From Ilyonectria destructans (lineage: Eukaryota; Ascomycota; Sordariomycetes; Hypocreales; Nectriaceae), in NCBI GenBank assembly GCA_020740775.1, contig JAHEWK010000032.1:248001-312000 (forward strand): a stretch of 64,000 nt of DNA, in the 5' to 3' direction. Positions 63,703-64,000 of the stretch are shown in pieces. How positions within the stretch are numbered: the stretch's first letter is position 1; each line of letters begins with the position of its first letter. The notes under the pieces were generated by a model. It saw only the letters and a list, made by a program, of their open reading frames with translations. It was not told the DNA's origin and did not search any database. The position numbers and the translations under genes are program-made.

Positions 63703-64000
63703 TATCACAGCCAAACACGTGATGTGGCCAAATTGACACCTGCGTAACGGTTCTGATCAATCAAATGATGTCGAAATGATGTAAAATTCGCACGTGCGAA
63801 TAATACAGCAGTATTTCTCGAAACTTCCAGTCTGGTTGTGCATATTGCAGCTATTTTGGCCTGGAGTTGTTGGCAAGGGGGTACTAGGTGGCAACTGCCA
63901 GAATCTTCGACAGCTGTCAGGCGGTTTCTCGCAACCACCACCGGGAATCTCAAGACGATTCATTGGTCAGTGCAAACGTCAGTATCACAACAAAACACGT
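63703..64000. other. no supported gene at window end
   Basis: About 0.3 kb; no recognisable feature. Confidence 0.5.

Noticed and set aside
1..64000. CRISPR arrays, operons, ribosome binding sites, riboswitches
   Set aside because: The window is eukaryotic (spliced genes, LINEs, Zn2Cys6 factors); no regularly spaced short repeats were seen and bacterial signals do not apply.
1..64000. tRNA or rRNA genes
   Set aside because: I looked for GGTTCGA-type B boxes and cloverleaf arms and found no convincing set; a covariance search would be needed to exclude degenerate copies.

Overview
The window looks like a gene-poor, transposon-rich stretch of a filamentous ascomycete chromosome, probably Sordariomycetes. 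Short GT..AG introns of about 50-70 nt interrupt most genes. The gene types are fungal: Zn(II)2Cys6 regulators, WSC-domain glyoxal oxidase, a KRE6/SKN1-like GH16 and a DUF7928-type GT2. The transposons include Tad-clade LINEs, fungal hAT elements, a pogo/Fot-type remnant and a Helitron. Species is not assigned. All function calls come from reading motifs by eye; no search was run.

Layout. (1) 1-12.7 kb is ordinary host DNA: an AflR-like regulator, an FSH1-type serine hydrolase, a four-WSC copper-radical (glyoxal) oxidase and a membrane-anchored GH16 transglycosidase. (2) 12.7-21.8 kb is a GT2 polysaccharide-synthase gene that is now broken. A 5.35-kb DNA transposon with 34-bp terminal inverted repeats and three genes sits in one of its introns; downstream exons carry two frameshifts and a nonsense codon, and its 3' end is cut off by a 2.75-kb hAT element (21770-24516). 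(3) 24.5-37.8 kb holds a 5'-truncated Tad LINE inserted into a Helitron helicase tail, then a nearly full-length Helitron RepHel gene (30324-36525) with one in-frame stop, a hypothetical gene facing it, and an identical 74-bp direct repeat on both sides. (4) 38-45.4 kb has a divergent 14-3-3 paralogue, a chromodomain scrap, a truncated Zn2Cys6 gene and two small hypothetical genes. (5) 45.9-51.6 kb is a long Tad LINE interrupted by a 623-bp hAT-type MITE with an 8-bp target duplication. (6) 52.8-58.4 kb has a solo LTR with a 5-bp target duplication, an ATCGAT-rich tract, a second hAT with a single nonsense codon, and pogo-type remains. (7) 59-63.7 kb holds another Helitron helicase scrap, a weak mitochondrial-protein candidate, an NRPS adenylation-domain fragment abutting a broken MFS gene, and a 90-bp inverted-repeat element with an 8-bp target duplication.

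The genes do not form one pathway. The left 3 kb resembles the edge of a secondary-metabolite cluster (AflR-type regulator plus FSH hydrolase), but no synthase is visible there. The main story is repeated insertion and gene decay. The best candidate for something undescribed is the three-gene element at 13647-19000. It combines a DDE/rve integrase-like protein, a 411-residue protein carrying four SUMO-type consensus sites, and a four-exon Cys-rich nuclear-looking protein. Several elements (LINE-A ORF, Helitron, both hAT genes, the three-gene element) keep long open frames without obvious C-to-T decay, so RIP looks weak or old in this region.
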